Made by a program: the position numbers and the translations under genes
The notes under the pieces: generated by a model
The model's input: only the letters and a program-made list of their open reading frames with translations
Told to the model about the DNA's origin: nothing
Database searches by the model: none
From: Atriophallophorus winterbourni
Lineage: Eukaryota > Platyhelminthes > Trematoda > Plagiorchiida > Microphallidae
DNA: 64,000 nucleotides
Direction of reading: 5' to 3'
Assembly (NCBI GenBank): GCA_013407085.1
Contig: JACCGJ010016219.1
Location: forward strand, 1-64,000
Shown here: one piece after another, positions 21,410 through 33,856 of the stretch
Layout: each line of letters begins with the position of its first letter
Position numbering within the stretch: position 1 is the stretch's first letter

Positions 21410-24400
21410 TCTCAGCTATTGTGACACTGATGTTTCTTACGGTGTTATATGTATAAAACAAAATACTTCCCCCAAATTAGAAGAAAACCTAAGCAATTTG
21501 ACATGGTGGAGCGCTTGATATATTCCCCCCACGTAATGCAAAAGCCTCCGGTTTATCGCCGAAAAGATCTCTATCCAACACTTTAAAAGAAATGAAGTGT
21601 TGATAAGATTGCATGTATCCCATTTTACTTTCACATTTGCAAAAATTCATCCAAGATGAAATAATCCGGGTATTTCTGTATTCAACGCAAGCAGAATTTC
21701 GTTGGTAGATCAATTTCTGCCCACAAACATGAAATGTAAAGCGAAAGTCAACAGCAATTCGTTCCTTGACGAAACTCAAATTTTCAAATATGCTAACTTG
21801 TTGGCTGGATGTATGAACGGAGTAAATGTTCTATGTGTTGTAAAAGTCAATTCGTTGCCAGTTTTCTAATCAAAGCGAGAAAAGTCAAACTTCTGGAAGA
21901 TTCACGCGCCCTCGCCTCTACGGCTTGCGTTACAAACATATTCGGAAACTAGCGAAATATTGTGGCTCTCATCCACAGATCACTACAATTAATACCTTCA
22001 ACTGTATTTGCTTCGGAAGAAAGGAAAATATTCAAAACAAATGACACGTTAGTACATTTTATGTGAGAAAAGTATTAGACATGGTAATGCAAAAAATTTG
22101 TTTCGATAAGTTTGCGAAATTTATGATCATGTATGTCTATGGAGGACGATGTGATTTAGCAAGGATAAGGGAAATGTAAGAGATCACCATACACGATCAC
22201 TGAGAGTATTAGAGTGATAGCTCATAGGTTTACTTTGAATAGTTCAGATCATGTGTTAGGTTAGATTTCTAGCATGTCGTCGTTGTTGACGTCCAAATTC
22301 GTGATCTAATTTATTATGTTCTCTAATCGATCGATGCGTCTGATACAATTATCCAAATAATAAACAAATAATAAGAATTCTGCCCACGCTAACGATTTTT
22401 ATTTCTTATCGTCTAAAGTGATATTCTTATTCGTAATCTAGTAACCGGCTACTGTTCATGCATCCTCATCTCCAATCTCCGTACAGTTCGACCAATATAA
22501 AATATATTAAAATAGGAAAAGGGATCATATACGACGATAATTATTTATTTTTCGGCTATGTAGATCCAAGATTCAGAACATGTTCCTTTTAACTGAATTC
22601 AATAACCAGAGGATTATTTATTAAAACTGATCATACATAGAAAAAATGCGAGTGTTGTTGACGTTTCATGAGACAGCTCAAATAATCATCCTCTTAGCGA
22701 CAAAATTCGAAACACGCATCACCGCAAACATTAATTTTCTGCATTAAGACACCAAATAATTATTTGCGTTCCTCTCGCGAACGTTTGAACAAACGATGCA
22801 GCATGTTGGCACGAATTTTGTAGAATGCATTTTTCAATCTCATTTTCGAAGAATGTTTTTTCTCAGGTAAATTACATCGGATGTCTTGACGCGAAAACTT
22901 AGACTTATCCCTCGAATCCAGTCTTTATGTGGGCGTAAGGGAAAAATGGAATTGTATAAGAAATTAATTTTTATCAATGAAATTATTTTGAATTAGTAAA
23001 TTTTGCGGATCTTCTTTATATAAATCTTACGGTCATTGTTTTTTAAATATATTCTGAATCACAATTTAAGCGTATGAAAAACATTTTAACATTCTGGCTT
23101 GTAGAAATAGAACATGGAGCGCTAATCGTTAATCAATCGTCGTTCCTATTATATAATTCAATTTCGAGGCCTTATTTTCTGCACATTCCACTAGATTTAT
23201 TTTGAAAGAATTTCTAAGAACACATCATCAGTTACTTTTTTGTATATATATATATATATCGGACGCCTTTTGTAATCTAAGTTCAAATGCACTCAACTCA
23301 ATGCGGAGGAAGCTAGCAAGTATGAATGTGTCAATATAACTGCAAACAGAAATTGTATTCTCTAATTTCATAGCAATAGTTTAAGACAACGTAGCCCTTC
23401 ATTCACCTTTATTATGAACTCTATCAGGATTAAGTCAAACACCAAACTTCAAAACATCATGTTCAATACAAATTAAATTGTTTCCTGATGATTGTTTTCT
23501 TTGACTTACTTTTATTTTATATGACAATTCGTCTGAGATGAAAAAATGTCGTTGAACAATCAGATTGAAATGAACATCTTTAGTGTGAATGGTCTAATGT
23601 TCTGTTAAAAGCATGAAACAGTGTATACCAAATCATTAAATATCTCACTGGATATGTTTAAACTCAACTTAGATTACAAAGAACCCGGATTTTCAGGTGC
23701 ACTTAAAGCGCTAATATTTGGTCCTTTATAAGCGTCTTTAGTGTTTGGCCAAGAATCGCTTTGTGATTCTTAGTTTGAAAATTCAGTTTCTTTTTAAGAA
23801 TCCTATATAAAAAGTGGCATTCAAGAATAATGTGTATAATGAAGAGTGTTTAAATTATTATTATTGAATTATTGCAGGTTAATGATAGCAATGATGTACA
23901 GTTTTAAAAATCCTCATTTTCATGCCTTTCCAACCAGAACTACGAAGGCTTTCATGTTATTTGCGCTCAACAAGACAGTACGAACAAGATGAGTATTCTT
24001 GTTCGTGACTATGTGCTTAACCTCACCTACATGTGTTTGGGCACATGCGACGAAACAGCTTGTTCGTATTAAATTTATCCAACATTGGTACACAAGCGCG
24101 TCTGTAATTATCACAAAGTCTTACTTTGCTTTTCAGGATAGAACTACATGAATTTTAGAGATTCAATTAGGATCTGTTTTTATCGTTTTTTCTAAAGATT
24201 TTTAATCCTTGCACTAAGGTTTATTCGGATGCGAAGCTCTTGTTGGTTTGAACACATTATCCAGCCCTCGTAGTTTCGCTTGACCGAGGTTTCTTCATCC
24301 TCTCGCTTCCAGATTTTTTTTTATGAAAATCAATTGTTATTTAGTAATTGAGACCATAGTTATCTCGGTGAAATGATCAACACAATAAAAACGAATTTAT

Positions 24401-24528
24401 TTTATGTTTTTTGAGGTTAAATTTTCTGAACAATATTTATTATTTCTTCTCCTCTGTCCTTCCTGTATATTTGTTAGGTGCAACCAGTTGTTGGATTGAC
24501 CGTTCTATACTTTTCCTAATTTCGCACC
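21410..24528. other. Long AT-rich stretch without a recognised gene
   Basis: Contains a (TA)n run at about 23243-23259. At 23700-23825 a segment (GGTCCTTTATAAGCG, CCAAGAATCGCTTTGTGAT) recurs at 53140-53215 and belongs to the ribozyme-bearing repeat unit. No frame was assignable. Confidence 0.45.
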
Positions 24529-24762
24529 GTGGACAGACTCTACTACGAGAAAATCAACCATTTTTCGAAACCGAATTTCTTTAACATGACCATTTGGTGG
24601 AACGAAGACGCTGGAACAAAACAATTCCACGGAATCTTGTTTGATAAGCTCATTACCGCAATACAACAGATGCGCAATAAACTATATTACGCACAAATCT
24701 TGTGTCGGTTTTTTAAACGATTCGATGTTTATGATTTAGAAAGCGAACATTTTTTGTATTGA
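24529..24762 (+). CDS. Unidentified open frame (weak)
   Basis: A GTG-started frame of 77 codons (RLYYEKINHFSKPNFFNM, then ILCRFFKRFDVYDLESE). Its composition is protein-like, but it has an in-frame stop just upstream, no acceptor and no recognised domain. It may be chance. Confidence 0.15.
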   Translation: MDRLYYEKINHFSKPNFFNMTIWWNEDAGTKQFHGILFDKLITAIQQMRNKLYYAQILCRFFKRFDVYDLESEHFLY

Positions 24763-25099
24763 AATACTCCAATGAATTGAGGATACCGAATGCTATTTGG
24801 TCATTTCTCGAAGGAAAATATTAGTGGAAAATGGTAACAATGAACTTTCTTAGCCAACTAATTCAACATTCAACATTCATGATTTATGGCGAAAAAGCAA
24901 ATCGCTGTAAAATAAAATCTGATATATCGTTACTTTAATGTTCGGTTCTATGTGCTTCAAAGAAGGAGCAAAAGTAATTTCAATTGTGACAGAGAAAAGG
25001 AATTTCGACCGGAAATATGAGTTCGGGTAATTTGTTTTTCCAATTTCGTGGTGTAAGAAGTAATCACTTAGGGATTTCACTATTTCAGTATTATTCAAA

Positions 25100-26136
25100 A
25101 TAAAGGATCATAAAATTTGTTTGAAGATCATATCGTTTGATGAAGAAAACGATTTCTGGCGGTATACTGTTCCACAAAAGCATACACGGACTGCTTAAAA
25201 GTTGCGGCGAGAGTTTAATGGGGAATATGGGATTTGTGACTGCCGGTCGGGAGATTTGGACCGATATTAAAGAGGTGTCTGGGTGGGTGGGACCCGGTAT
25301 AGATTATTCGGTATGTCAAGATTAGGTCGGCTCGGATGCGTCTGCGCGCAAGTGTTCACACTCCATGTCTAGTCAGTCACTGCTAAAAGTTTAGATTATG
25401 CAATCCGTTAACCATTTTTGTTGTCTTATGATAAATCCTTTCGAGGAGCGAGATGTCTTATACATCCATGATGTCCAAGCTTGTATTGAATAATCCTCAA
25501 CTGGATGTATGTATATATTAAGTATCTTTGATAATGTGTGTTGTGGGAAACGTCCGAAAATTCGTCTGAGTAAGCCGAGTACGCTGCATGCACGCTTGTA
25601 GACGGCCTCGGACTGCAAGCTGTTTTTAAAATTTCCACACACTCAGATACCGTGATCTTTCTGCAATATACTCCACTCAAGTGAGTGATTGCCAAGTATG
25701 CATGAGAAAGGGATGGGTTTTACAACTTGCAATATTTTGCAAATGCGGAAGTTGAAGGACACCTTGTTTTGAAATGACCACTGGTGTAGATAAATTAAGT
25801 CTACTTGCAAAACTAAGCAATCCTCAACAGAGTTTGCCTTCGTCCAAATTTTTACATCGTTCGCGAAAAGAACAAGTTTACATCGCATCACTTATAAATA
25901 TCAGGAGCAGTATTGGACCGAGTACCGAACCTCGGGTGACACCGCACGTGGCTTCAATTGTTCGGGAAATTTCGCCAACTATTCTGAAATTTGCTTTGCA
26001 TTCAGACAGATAACCTGCGAACTCTGATAGTAGATTTCCAGTGAACCTAACATCCTGCAGCTTCTGAAGTACTAAGGAGGGACCAAGTCGATCGTAAGGT
26101 TATTCATGTCTAAGTAACTGGCATGTACGGAACTAC
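25100..26136 (-). mobile_element. CR1-like element E, 3' part of RT
   Basis: Reading minus: SSVHASYLDMNNLTIDLVP at 26080-26135 (motif A; YLDMxKAFDxV altered), a degraded motif B (GVTRGSVLGPILLLIF), motif C as LFANDVKIW near 25870 (FADD changed to FAND), a palm-to-thumb stretch, and LLRRIFGRFPQHTL with IHPVEDYSIQAWTSW at 25391-25642. C-terminal traces continue to about 25100. The 5' part resumes beyond an insertion at 26560. Confidence 0.75.
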
Positions 26137-26559
26137 CTTCTTCTTGCGCTAGCGTCCAATTGTTTTTATTGCGGGAGCTTCGAATCGGCAGTGCTTAAAA
26201 TTAATTTCTCCACAAATTTATTCCGCGTTTTCGTAAAATGTTAACGCTATCTGTGGGTTAATTCGTCATTTTTACGTATAAACTGAGGCCAATTTTGAAC
26301 GCGCAGTTTTGAATGAATTACGAGATACCCTGAATTGTTGTGAAAATTTTGTCCCAAAACTTTTGTTTACAGCATTTGCTAATAAACATGTTCATGTGTA
26401 GCAAATATCAATCAAGATGGACAAGAAACATCGTTCAGTCAACAAATTGTAATTTGTTGTCGGGACCAGTTCGTCATTTTTTTATTTTTTGGTGGAGTTA
26501 TTGTAACTGCTGAAAAATCGTGCATACGAATAAAGCAAATTTCTTCTTCTTCTTCTTCT
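26137..26559 (+). mobile_element. Short plus-strand insertion ending AATAAAG...(TTC)n
   Basis: This stretch splits the RT of element E. Its right end (GCATACGAATAAAGC, then AATTT and TTC repeats) matches the end of another copy at 33835-33855, and about 85 bp before it are alike in both. Both flanks contain TTCTTC, which may be a target duplication or a targeted TTC site. The body resembles no protein and may be a SINE or a truncated LINE 3' UTR. Confidence 0.55.
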
Positions 26560-26790
26560 AAAATCGTTAGTAAGTTGAAAAAGCCTGTATGTTTTTCTCA
26601 ACCCGCGTTGTGTTTCAGAAAGAATTTCATGACGCTCGATGTGCCTGATAAGACTTTCACACACCAAAAATTTCGATACTTTAGAAACCACTGAAAAGAG
26701 CGTCACAGGGCTGTAATTGGTCGGATCCGGACGACTACCACCTATGTAGATCGGTGCAATAACTCCGATTTTCTAGTACGCTGGTATGAT
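26560..26790 (-). pseudogene. CR1-like element E, 5' part of RT
   Basis: Minus frames show IGVIAPIYIGG, DPTNYSPVTLFSVVSKVSKFLVCE (usually NYRPISLLSVxSKVLERLV) and RHEILSETQRGLRK (QHGFRK altered). This is the region just before motif A, and motif A is found on the other side of the insertion at 26080-26135, which shows the two pieces were once one domain. Confidence 0.75.
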
Positions 26791-27103
26791 TCCGTATTGT
26801 TTGCGTGTTTAAATAAATCACATCGTAGGTCAACTCAATTCAATTCAATTTTAATGGACTAAAAAGCTTATAGCTTTACATAAAACCACAGAATAATATG
26901 GCAACAACAAGCAAAAATAAGATAAGATTGCTTCCTGAGTAGTTCAAGAATTAAGTAAATATCCAAAGGGCAGAAATTGTTTTCGATTATTGGGATAACA
27001 AATGTAGGTGCATAGTGTTAGGATGTATAGTTTACTTCGATGCACGGGTGTAGGGTCAAAAAGGCATCAAGGCTTCTCTTGAGAGTTTGCTGGTTTGGTG
27101 AGT

Positions 27104-27640
27104 TTACAACATTATCTGGCAGTTTGTTCCAAGTAAAACAAACTCGCACGGCAAAAAAAGTCGTCTGCAGTTGAGTCTCGAGTGAGGGACAGTTAGAGTA
27201 AATGTGTGAGCTCTTGTATTATGCGAGCTCCGTAGATTCAATAAGCATTGTAGAGGGTGATTTTCAGTATTCAAAATATTGTAAACCAGAATCAAATCCC
27301 CTCGGAGACGACGACGTGGGTAATCAAATAAATTCAGCGTTTTGATTCGCTCATTGTAGGGTTTCCGGCTGAGTCCAGTGACATGTTTGGTAGCTCGATG
27401 ATATATTCGTTGCAAAGTCGCAACATCTTTTTTAAGCCATGGCGACCATGCTTGAACCGCATATTCCATCGTGGGCCTGATATACGTATTTATAATACAG
27501 GGAATTGTCTGTTTTGAGAACCTACCGAAAATTCTCTTTAGGAGTGACAATTTCTGTGATGTTTCGCGATAGACGTAGTTGCAGTGGCTCGACATCCCTA
27601 GGGTGTTGCTTATTAACACACCCAAGTCCTTTTGTTCCAT
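27104..27640 (-). pseudogene. RT C-terminal domain of element F
   Basis: Open for 178 codons: LGVLISNTLGMSSHCNYVY, LSLLKRIFGRFSKQTIPCI, YIRPTMEYAVQAWSPWLKKD, LQRIYHRATKHVTGLSRKPY and RRLRGDLILVYNILN. The WNNLP-type end lies in another frame nearer the 3' end. This domain follows the palm in CR1-group RTs and helps template binding. It is cut off from the palm by a frameshift. Confidence 0.85.
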
Positions 27641-28179
27641 GGTCCATGAGAGGCTGTGTGTTCCAAGAAAATACTGGTACTACTCATATTTGCCAATGTT
27701 TAACATGTGACACTTTTGGAAATTGAAAAATATGCGATTTTTTAGGGAGCAAGCCTGGAGGTTGTCCAGATCCTTCTGGAGCAGTTCGCAATCTTCCGAC
27801 TTACTTATCTTCCATCACACTTTATATAGTCCGCGAACAGTACGATCTTGCATTTGATGAGAGCCGGTATGTCATTAGCATAAAGTGCGAAGAGGATTGG
27901 TCCGAGGACGGATCCCTGAGGCACTCCACGTTTCAAGGCTACCGACTTCGATAGAGCACCGTCCACAGAGACTTGAACAAGCCGATCGGTCAGGTAATTT
28001 TCTCACCATGCTAACAGACTGCCACTGATACCACAACGTTCCAGCTTCTGCAAGAGAATCCTGTGGTTTACACGGTCAAATGCTTTCGACATATCGAGGT
28101 AACATACATGGATGCTATCCCCAGCATCTACTGCTCGAGTCCAGTCTTCAAGGGTAAGGAGAAGGTTAGTAAGGCAGAA

Positions 28180-28725
28180 TTATCCCCTTCTAAAACCGTG
28201 TTGCGCTCCCGAAAATAGCTTATTTTCCTCAAGGTATTTGCTCAGTTTGTTTGCCAGGATCCTTTTGAGTACCTTGGATACGGCGGACAACAAAGTAACA
28301 GGTCTGTAATTTGCGGGCTCCGAACGCACACTGCCTTGGAAAATCAGGGAGATTATACCAGATTTCCATTCAGTCGGTATGACACTTTGCGACAACGATT
28401 CGCAGAATAACTGAGTTAGAGGTCCGCATAGAGATTGTGCACAATACTTGAGTATATTCGAGGTAATTTTATCACAATCAGGGTATTTTCTGGGAATCAA
28501 AGATAGTGGAGTTCCCAGCACCTCTTCTTCGGTGATGGTTATTGTGTCCAGTGGTAGAGAATGCGTTATTTCTGGATCCATTTGTATTTCCACGCTTTCC
28601 TTTGGACAAAATACTGTAGCATAATAACTTACCAAAGCCTCCGCGTTGTCAGCTGCATTTGTGGTCATTCCAGAGGGCGTCCGCAAGGCCGCAACTCCTG
28701 GTTTCACTGAGCACTGCTTGTTCAC
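28180..28725 (-). pseudogene. RT finger domain of element F
   Basis: Open for 181 codons. It begins in the EN-RT linker (GVAALRTPSGMTTNAADNA; LVSYYATVFCPKE) and runs to PTEWKSGIISLIFQGSVRSE, PANYRPVTLLSAVSKVLKRIL and FSGAQHGFRRG. These are the pre-palm RT motifs. Motifs A to C continue in other frames to about 27820, where the catalytic box is FADY rather than FADD. Confidence 0.85.
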
Positions 28726-29207
28726 AATCCGCTAAAGAAGTTTGGGATTCCGTTTCATTTTAGAAATTATGACAGCTCGATACTGCATTTTGTCTTCAGC
28801 AATAAGTTTAATGACCTGGTTTCTTAGTTTTCTAAAGGTCTCCCATGTGGCATCGGTGGTTAACCGGCGATGGTTTCTCCAAGCCATATTTCGCAGTTTA
28901 ATCCATTTCCGAGTGCGACTGCGGATTTTAAATTCGAATGCGTTTCCACACTGTTTTAGAACGAATGCTGAGTTTGGTTGATTTCCCGGTTTAGATTGGT
29001 CAAAATGCTACACCACTGCTTTTTACTCCTATGCCTTTAATTTGCCAATCGTTAATCAAACTTAGGGCGTTTGATAATTTTGATAATAATAATAATAATA
29101 AACGTGGCAAAGGTTTTGGCAGGAAAACATCATTTGAACAAAATCTTGCACATAGAATGTTGCTAGGGAATCAGCTATATCCCTGATATTTTCTGTAGAT
29201 CCTTCCG

Positions 29208-30975
29208 CTAACTAAATAAGAAATCTCCCCGTTTCACCTTAGTTGCGTTGTTTAAGATCGTGCAGAGTATCTTAGGATGGTGCTCCATCTGGTCTATCCG
29301 CATCCAATGGTTATATTGCTTGTCTGCGCGAATTAGGGACGTCACCTTGTAAAGGACTTTAGAAAATGTCACAGGATACGTGTGTTCCAGTAATCCTGTG
29401 TGTAGCATATGCCGAATTTAGTATGGCTATCCATTTTCGAGTGAGGCTGCGGAGTCTAGAAAAATGTTCTAGAGTTTCATTTCGGATTACAGGCTGAGTT
29501 TTTGTCTATTTTCAAACCAATGAATCTTAAAAGGCAGGAACAGTGAGTTTCTGCATTCGTAAGATCGAGATGCCTCTCTTCTAGCATAAGGAGTGCTTCG
29601 CAAGAGCCAAAGTAATCGACACTTGAATTGTGCTTCAGTAATTAAATGCCCTTCTGGCGCTGTACACGATTTCGAAGAACAACACGAGGTGGTCACCTTG
29701 CCCCACAGGACTATGACACTGCACTGACTAGACTGTAATTGCTTCGGATGTGAGAATCAAATCTAGGATTGAAGATTCGTTGGGCCTCTCTATAGAATGG
29801 AGTAATTTACGTGGTTGTAAATGCGTATGAGATTAATCCTCGCGCGGAATTTGTACTCAATTAATTGCAACGGATGCAATCTTTTGTTGGAATGCTTTCG
29901 AAGTTTGAAATCACCCATTATGAGTAATTGGGTTCCACGCAAATTTCTAGCGTTACGCATCATTTCTATTAATATTTCTTTTTTGAATAAGATGAGGCGG
30001 ATGAGCGGAAAATTAAACCAACAATGCAGTTCTCTCCTGATTCCAGGTGCAATCTACACCACACGGTGTTTTTCAGCTTAAACGGCTTATCAGAAACATT
30101 CGTACAGCAAAGACACTCTTGGTAAAACACAGCTACTTCACTACCAGATCTTGACCTGTTTCGCCGAAGCAAGATCATGCTGGGAATCGCCAGCTCGCAT
30201 ATACTCACCTGAACATGAAACCATGTCTCGGTTACAGCGTTATTGTCAACATAAATCTGGTTGCTGAAATGAGTTAATTCAACTATTTTGTTCTACAAAC
30301 ATTGCGTATTTGTGTATAAACAGTTAATACTGGTTTCAGTATGATATGTGAATCGTTTTTATTGGTCAAACCCCCTGAGAGCAGGACGTTTGTGGTTACT
30401 TGAACAGTCTTCCGAGTTTGCGTTTTCAGTGTCATTGCACGGCAATGCTTTAGCATGTGTTTCTGAGGCTGCCTTTCATGTGCTCATACGGAAGTTACTA
30501 GGCATATGTTTCCTGTGTAGTCGACAAGTATGTCTGACGAAGTCTGTCATAGCACTAGTTACAAATGTGAGTTTCATTCATCTAAATTGATGACCAGGTA
30601 TCCTGAAAGGTACACAAAACAACACACTACGGCGCTCCTATCGATATAGAGTCACAGTTTGTAGTCGTGTTGTTGTTGTTTAAGAGCCTCCATCGTATTG
30701 ACAGCCTATAGACCGCCTAGAAGGCGTAGACTGCGCTCGTTGCTCTTCTTACGAACATCTAGATATCCATCTATTTCCAACCAGGTTATATCGGCGTTGA
30801 TTCGAGTATTGCCCTCGGGAAACTCACGTAGCAAGTAGGAATTCAAAAGAACATTTTTCATACCCTTTTTACTGTTTGGTGTTATTTTCAGTAGACGTGG
30901 TTCACCGAAATGTGGGGAGCTTGGGTGGCGAACCAACCCTTCAAATTTTGTTGGTCTGATGGTTACCGAACCCAT
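29208..30975 (-). mobile_element. CR1-like element G: ORF1 end, endonuclease, linker
   Basis: On the minus strand, 30706-30975 is the end of an ORF1 protein (EPRLLKITPNSKKGMKNVLL, RINADITWLE). The endonuclease follows at about 29640-30240: ETWFHVQ, RRNRSRSGSEVAVFY, LLIMGDFKLRK, ILDLILTSEAITV and GQGDHLVLFFE. At 29208-29480 an EN-RT linker ends. Because element F also has this linker, with a different sequence, G and F are separate insertions rather than one element. Confidence 0.75.
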
Positions 30976-31898
30976 CGTCTTACATAGGTTTCACTATTGT
31001 CTTGGGTCGTCTCTGTCTATTCGAAAAAGTGTCTCGCTGGATTCCCGCAAGTTGGTACACAGTACACTGAAATATTTTCAAAATTCAAGATTCAAGATTT
31101 AAGAATTTATGGTCACAAAAAACACAGCTTCACAATTACCATATCATAATAAACATTTGTTCAGGAAAAAGGTATAAAATAAACATGTAATGTCAAGTAT
31201 AGTCCAGTTGAATACTTACCAGGAGTCAATACGCAGGTGTAGTTAAATCACTATGCAACATATAAGTATCCAAATTTCGAATGAACGTTTCGACGCTGGG
31301 AACGATGACAAGAGTTTCGGGGAGGGCATTCCAGAGGAAACAGACACGTACAGAATAAAAATATCGGTGGCAGCTGATACGGGAGTGGGGAATTTTTAAT
31401 GTTCCTGAGTGGCTGCGTGTATATCGTGACTCACGGTATTCGAATAAATGTTTAATGCTTGATGTGGGGTTTTAAATATTTTGTATGTCAGTATCATATC
31501 ACTTCGAAGGTTTCCTTGAAGGGGAGTAGGGAGTCTCGGTTTTGCAATCGTTCCTCATACGTTAGTTTCCGGAAATCACTTACGAGTTTTGGTTGCCCGA
31601 TGGTATATTTTATGAAGCAATAATATATACTTTTTTAACCACGGAAACCAAGCTTGTGATGCATGCTCCATGGCTGAAATTAAGTATGCTTTAATGATGG
31701 TGGGCAACGTTCCAGGCAAGAAGGTTCTGAAAATCAATCGCAGCATACCGAGAAGCTTGGAAGCACGCTTGTAGATGACCTAACAATGCAGGCTTTTCCG
31801 ACTCGGTCCAGTTCAAAATCGTCTGCCCAAAGTGATTTTGGTACTGGAATGTCTTACCAATTTGCAACACCTTGCATTTTTGGAAATTGAATGGCAAC

Positions 31899-32474
31899 TT
31901 ATACCGTACCATTTACCGAGAGCATCTGCACCTGTACACAGTCCGCAGTTGATTTTATCCGCGTCCAAAGTTTAATATAATCAGCAAAGAGAATCGCCTT
32001 GCACAAGAGCGTCTCTGGTAGGTCGTTGATGTAAACCACGAAAAGTACTGGCCCGAGGCCTGAGCCTTGCGGTACGCCACTAGAGGCATCAATAACCTGT
32101 GATTTTAACCTGCTAATTCGAACGATCGCCGTGCGCCCACTGAAATAACTTTCAAGCCATGTGAATAGCTGTTCGCTGATATCCATCTGCTTCAGCTTTT
32201 GAAGTAGTCGAAGGTGATCAACTCACACAAAAGCTTCAGACATATCCAGACAGTAAATGTGGATGCTAGCTCCTTCGTCAACCGCTTTGGACCAGTCGTT
32301 TAACACCGTAAACATGCTTGTCCAGCATGTGCGAGGTTTACGAAAATCATGCTGCGCTACAGATAGCATATTTTGTGATTCCAAGTGATGAACTATTTTT
32401 TCAACACTATAAGCTCTAGAAATTTGGATATCACATGAAGTACGGTGACAGGACGGTAGTTTGCAGGATCTCAA
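31899..32474 (-). pseudogene. RT palm of element H with FADY catalytic box
   Basis: At 32223-32474: SVEKIVHHLESQNMLSVAQH, then DEGASIHIYCLDMSEAFV (motif A, with its aspartate). At 31899-32186: ASSGVPQGSGLGPVLFVVY (motif B; the family has GVPQGSVLGP), INDLPETLLCKAI, and FADYIKLW at 31971-31988, where FADDIKLW is normal. The two open frames are joined by a shift near 32200. The D-to-Y change removes one of the two metal-binding aspartates, so the enzyme would be dead. Confidence 0.8.
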
Positions 32475-33209
32475 CGTCTATCACCTTTGTAGATAGATGA
32501 AATTACCCCTGTCTTCCCCTCTGTTAGCACCACTCCTTCTGTTAGAGAATGTTCAAACAATTCACTTGAAAGTTCACACAGCTGCTGGTCACAGGATTTC
32601 AGTATAGTCGGAGTGATTCCGTCCGCTCCAGGAGATTTCCTAGGATTCATTCGACATAAATGTCGTTGTATAATCGCTGAATTGATCTCGATCTGCGAAC
32701 ATTTGCGATGTGATCTTTGTATTTGAATCTGATAGTTTCAGCTGCACCTTCAGATGAGCGGATTGCTTGGTTTCGTTACCTTTTTAATGTCAGAGGATTT
32801 AGGTCAGACATGCAATCAATAGTCGGTTTTATAAATGTTTAGTCTTTATGAGGATTGCGCTCTGCAAGACACTCCGGGAGACATTTAACAGTTTAGCGTT
32901 CGCGTTCAATGATCTGTGGAAATGTATATTTTGTCTGGTTTGCATTACACACTAAATATACCGATTTTTTGACAGTTGTACCATGTAAACCTGGAGTTCT
33001 GAGCTGTAACTAGAGTTCCAAACGATGCCTCTAATGTTTGTATGCTGAGCTCTAAGCTCAACAAGCGATTATCCAGGTTGCATTGCTCGACACTTGTTGA
33101 AACAGGCAAACCTTCGTTTCGTTCTCTTCGACAACGCTTACAGACGTAGCATACGCCAGGAATGTTTTCATCATTTGGGATTGATATCGCCTATGCGATC
33201 AATTATTTT

Positions 33210-33320
33210 CACATTTTGCATGACACGTGTGGGAACAGTTGCGACATGTGACAGATTTGACGTTACCAATAATCACTTTCTCACAGACGACACATGGATA
33301 GCGAGCAACAGATTGTTTCT
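33210..33320 (-). pseudogene. PHD-type finger of a LINE ORF1 (element H)
   Basis: Spacing is C-x2-C-x12-C-x2-C-x4-H-x2-C within about 32 codons and is intact, unlike the copy at 13970. The final W-x-C-x2-C pair is not visible because of a stop. The motif is known in ORF1 of CR1-group LINEs. Confidence 0.6.
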
Positions 33321-33764
33321 TTGTAATGAGGTCAACCAAAAGTGCACCAGACATGGCCGGAGTTGGTTGATATGGTATTATGTTGGTTTGGCGTGAAGTG
33401 TTGACGTCTAAGCATATTTTGCAACCAGATTTAGCAGCGCGTTGTCAGTCTCTCTTGAAGAATTTTGATATGAAATTGATTGCAGTTTGTGTATTACTCC
33501 GAGTAGTTCACGCAGTGGTAAACACCGATGAGTAAATCTGACCGAAGAAACACAGAAGCGAAATCAATGAACGAACAGCACAAAATTCACTTTTGCTGCA
33601 CACAAGTCCAGATAGATAATTCTTGTATGAGTAGATCTGTCGTAGCAAACTTTCAGATAGATATCCAAAAATCACACTGATCGGATGAAACGTATGACAA
33701 TTATATCCAAAATTATCGCAGATACAAAAAATCCAACCACACGTCAGGCCATTGATATCGAAAC

Positions 33765-33856
33765 CTGTTTGTCATTTTTAATTTTGTGTTGAAATTATTG
33801 TTATTACTGAAAATTCATGTATACGAATAAAGCCAATTTCTTCTTCCATCTTTATT
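33765..33856 (+). mobile_element. 3' end of a (TTC)n-tailed plus-strand retroelement
   Basis: Nearly the same terminal 85 bp as the insertion at 26137-26559, ending CGAATAAAGCCAATTTC then TTC repeats. The 5' limit is unknown. Confidence 0.55.

Larger units (their letters stand above)
26828..29000 (-). mobile_element. CR1-like element F with (TTGAA)n tail, copy 2
   Basis: The 3' end at 26828-26850 has the same repeat and 3' UTR as 16013. Moving 5' on the minus strand come the C-terminal domain (27104-27640, open for 178 codons), the RT palm (27740-28180, frame-broken), the RT fingers (28180-28725, open for 181 codons), and the EN-RT linker (28742-28960; RTRKWIKLRNMAWRNHRR). ORF1 and endonuclease are missing or belong to the neighbour at 29208. 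It is the least decayed LINE in the window. Confidence 0.85.
31075..33430 (-). mobile_element. CR1-like element H with (AATCTTG)n tail
   Basis: The tail at 31077-31105 is TTCAAGA repeats on the plus strand. Moving 5': C-terminal domain (31290-31690; FLWNALPETLV), thumb (31691-31912), palm (31899-32186), fingers (32223-32480), then near 33210-33310 a PHD finger (YPCVVCEKVIIGN, VTCRNCSHTCHAKC). The endonuclease is absent or unrecognisable between 32500 and 33200, so this copy has an internal loss or is a composite. Confidence 0.75.

Noticed and set aside
21085..21456. A 123-codon plus-strand frame rich in Thr/His/Ser
   Set aside because: It is antisense to the RTE-type C-terminal frame and runs through its (TGAG)n tail.
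21437..21779. A minus-strand frame with an acceptor-like CTTTTAAAG and LDRDLFGDKPEAFALRGG
   Set aside because: It looks somewhat protein-like, but there is no donor or partner exon and no known family; not enough to call an exon.
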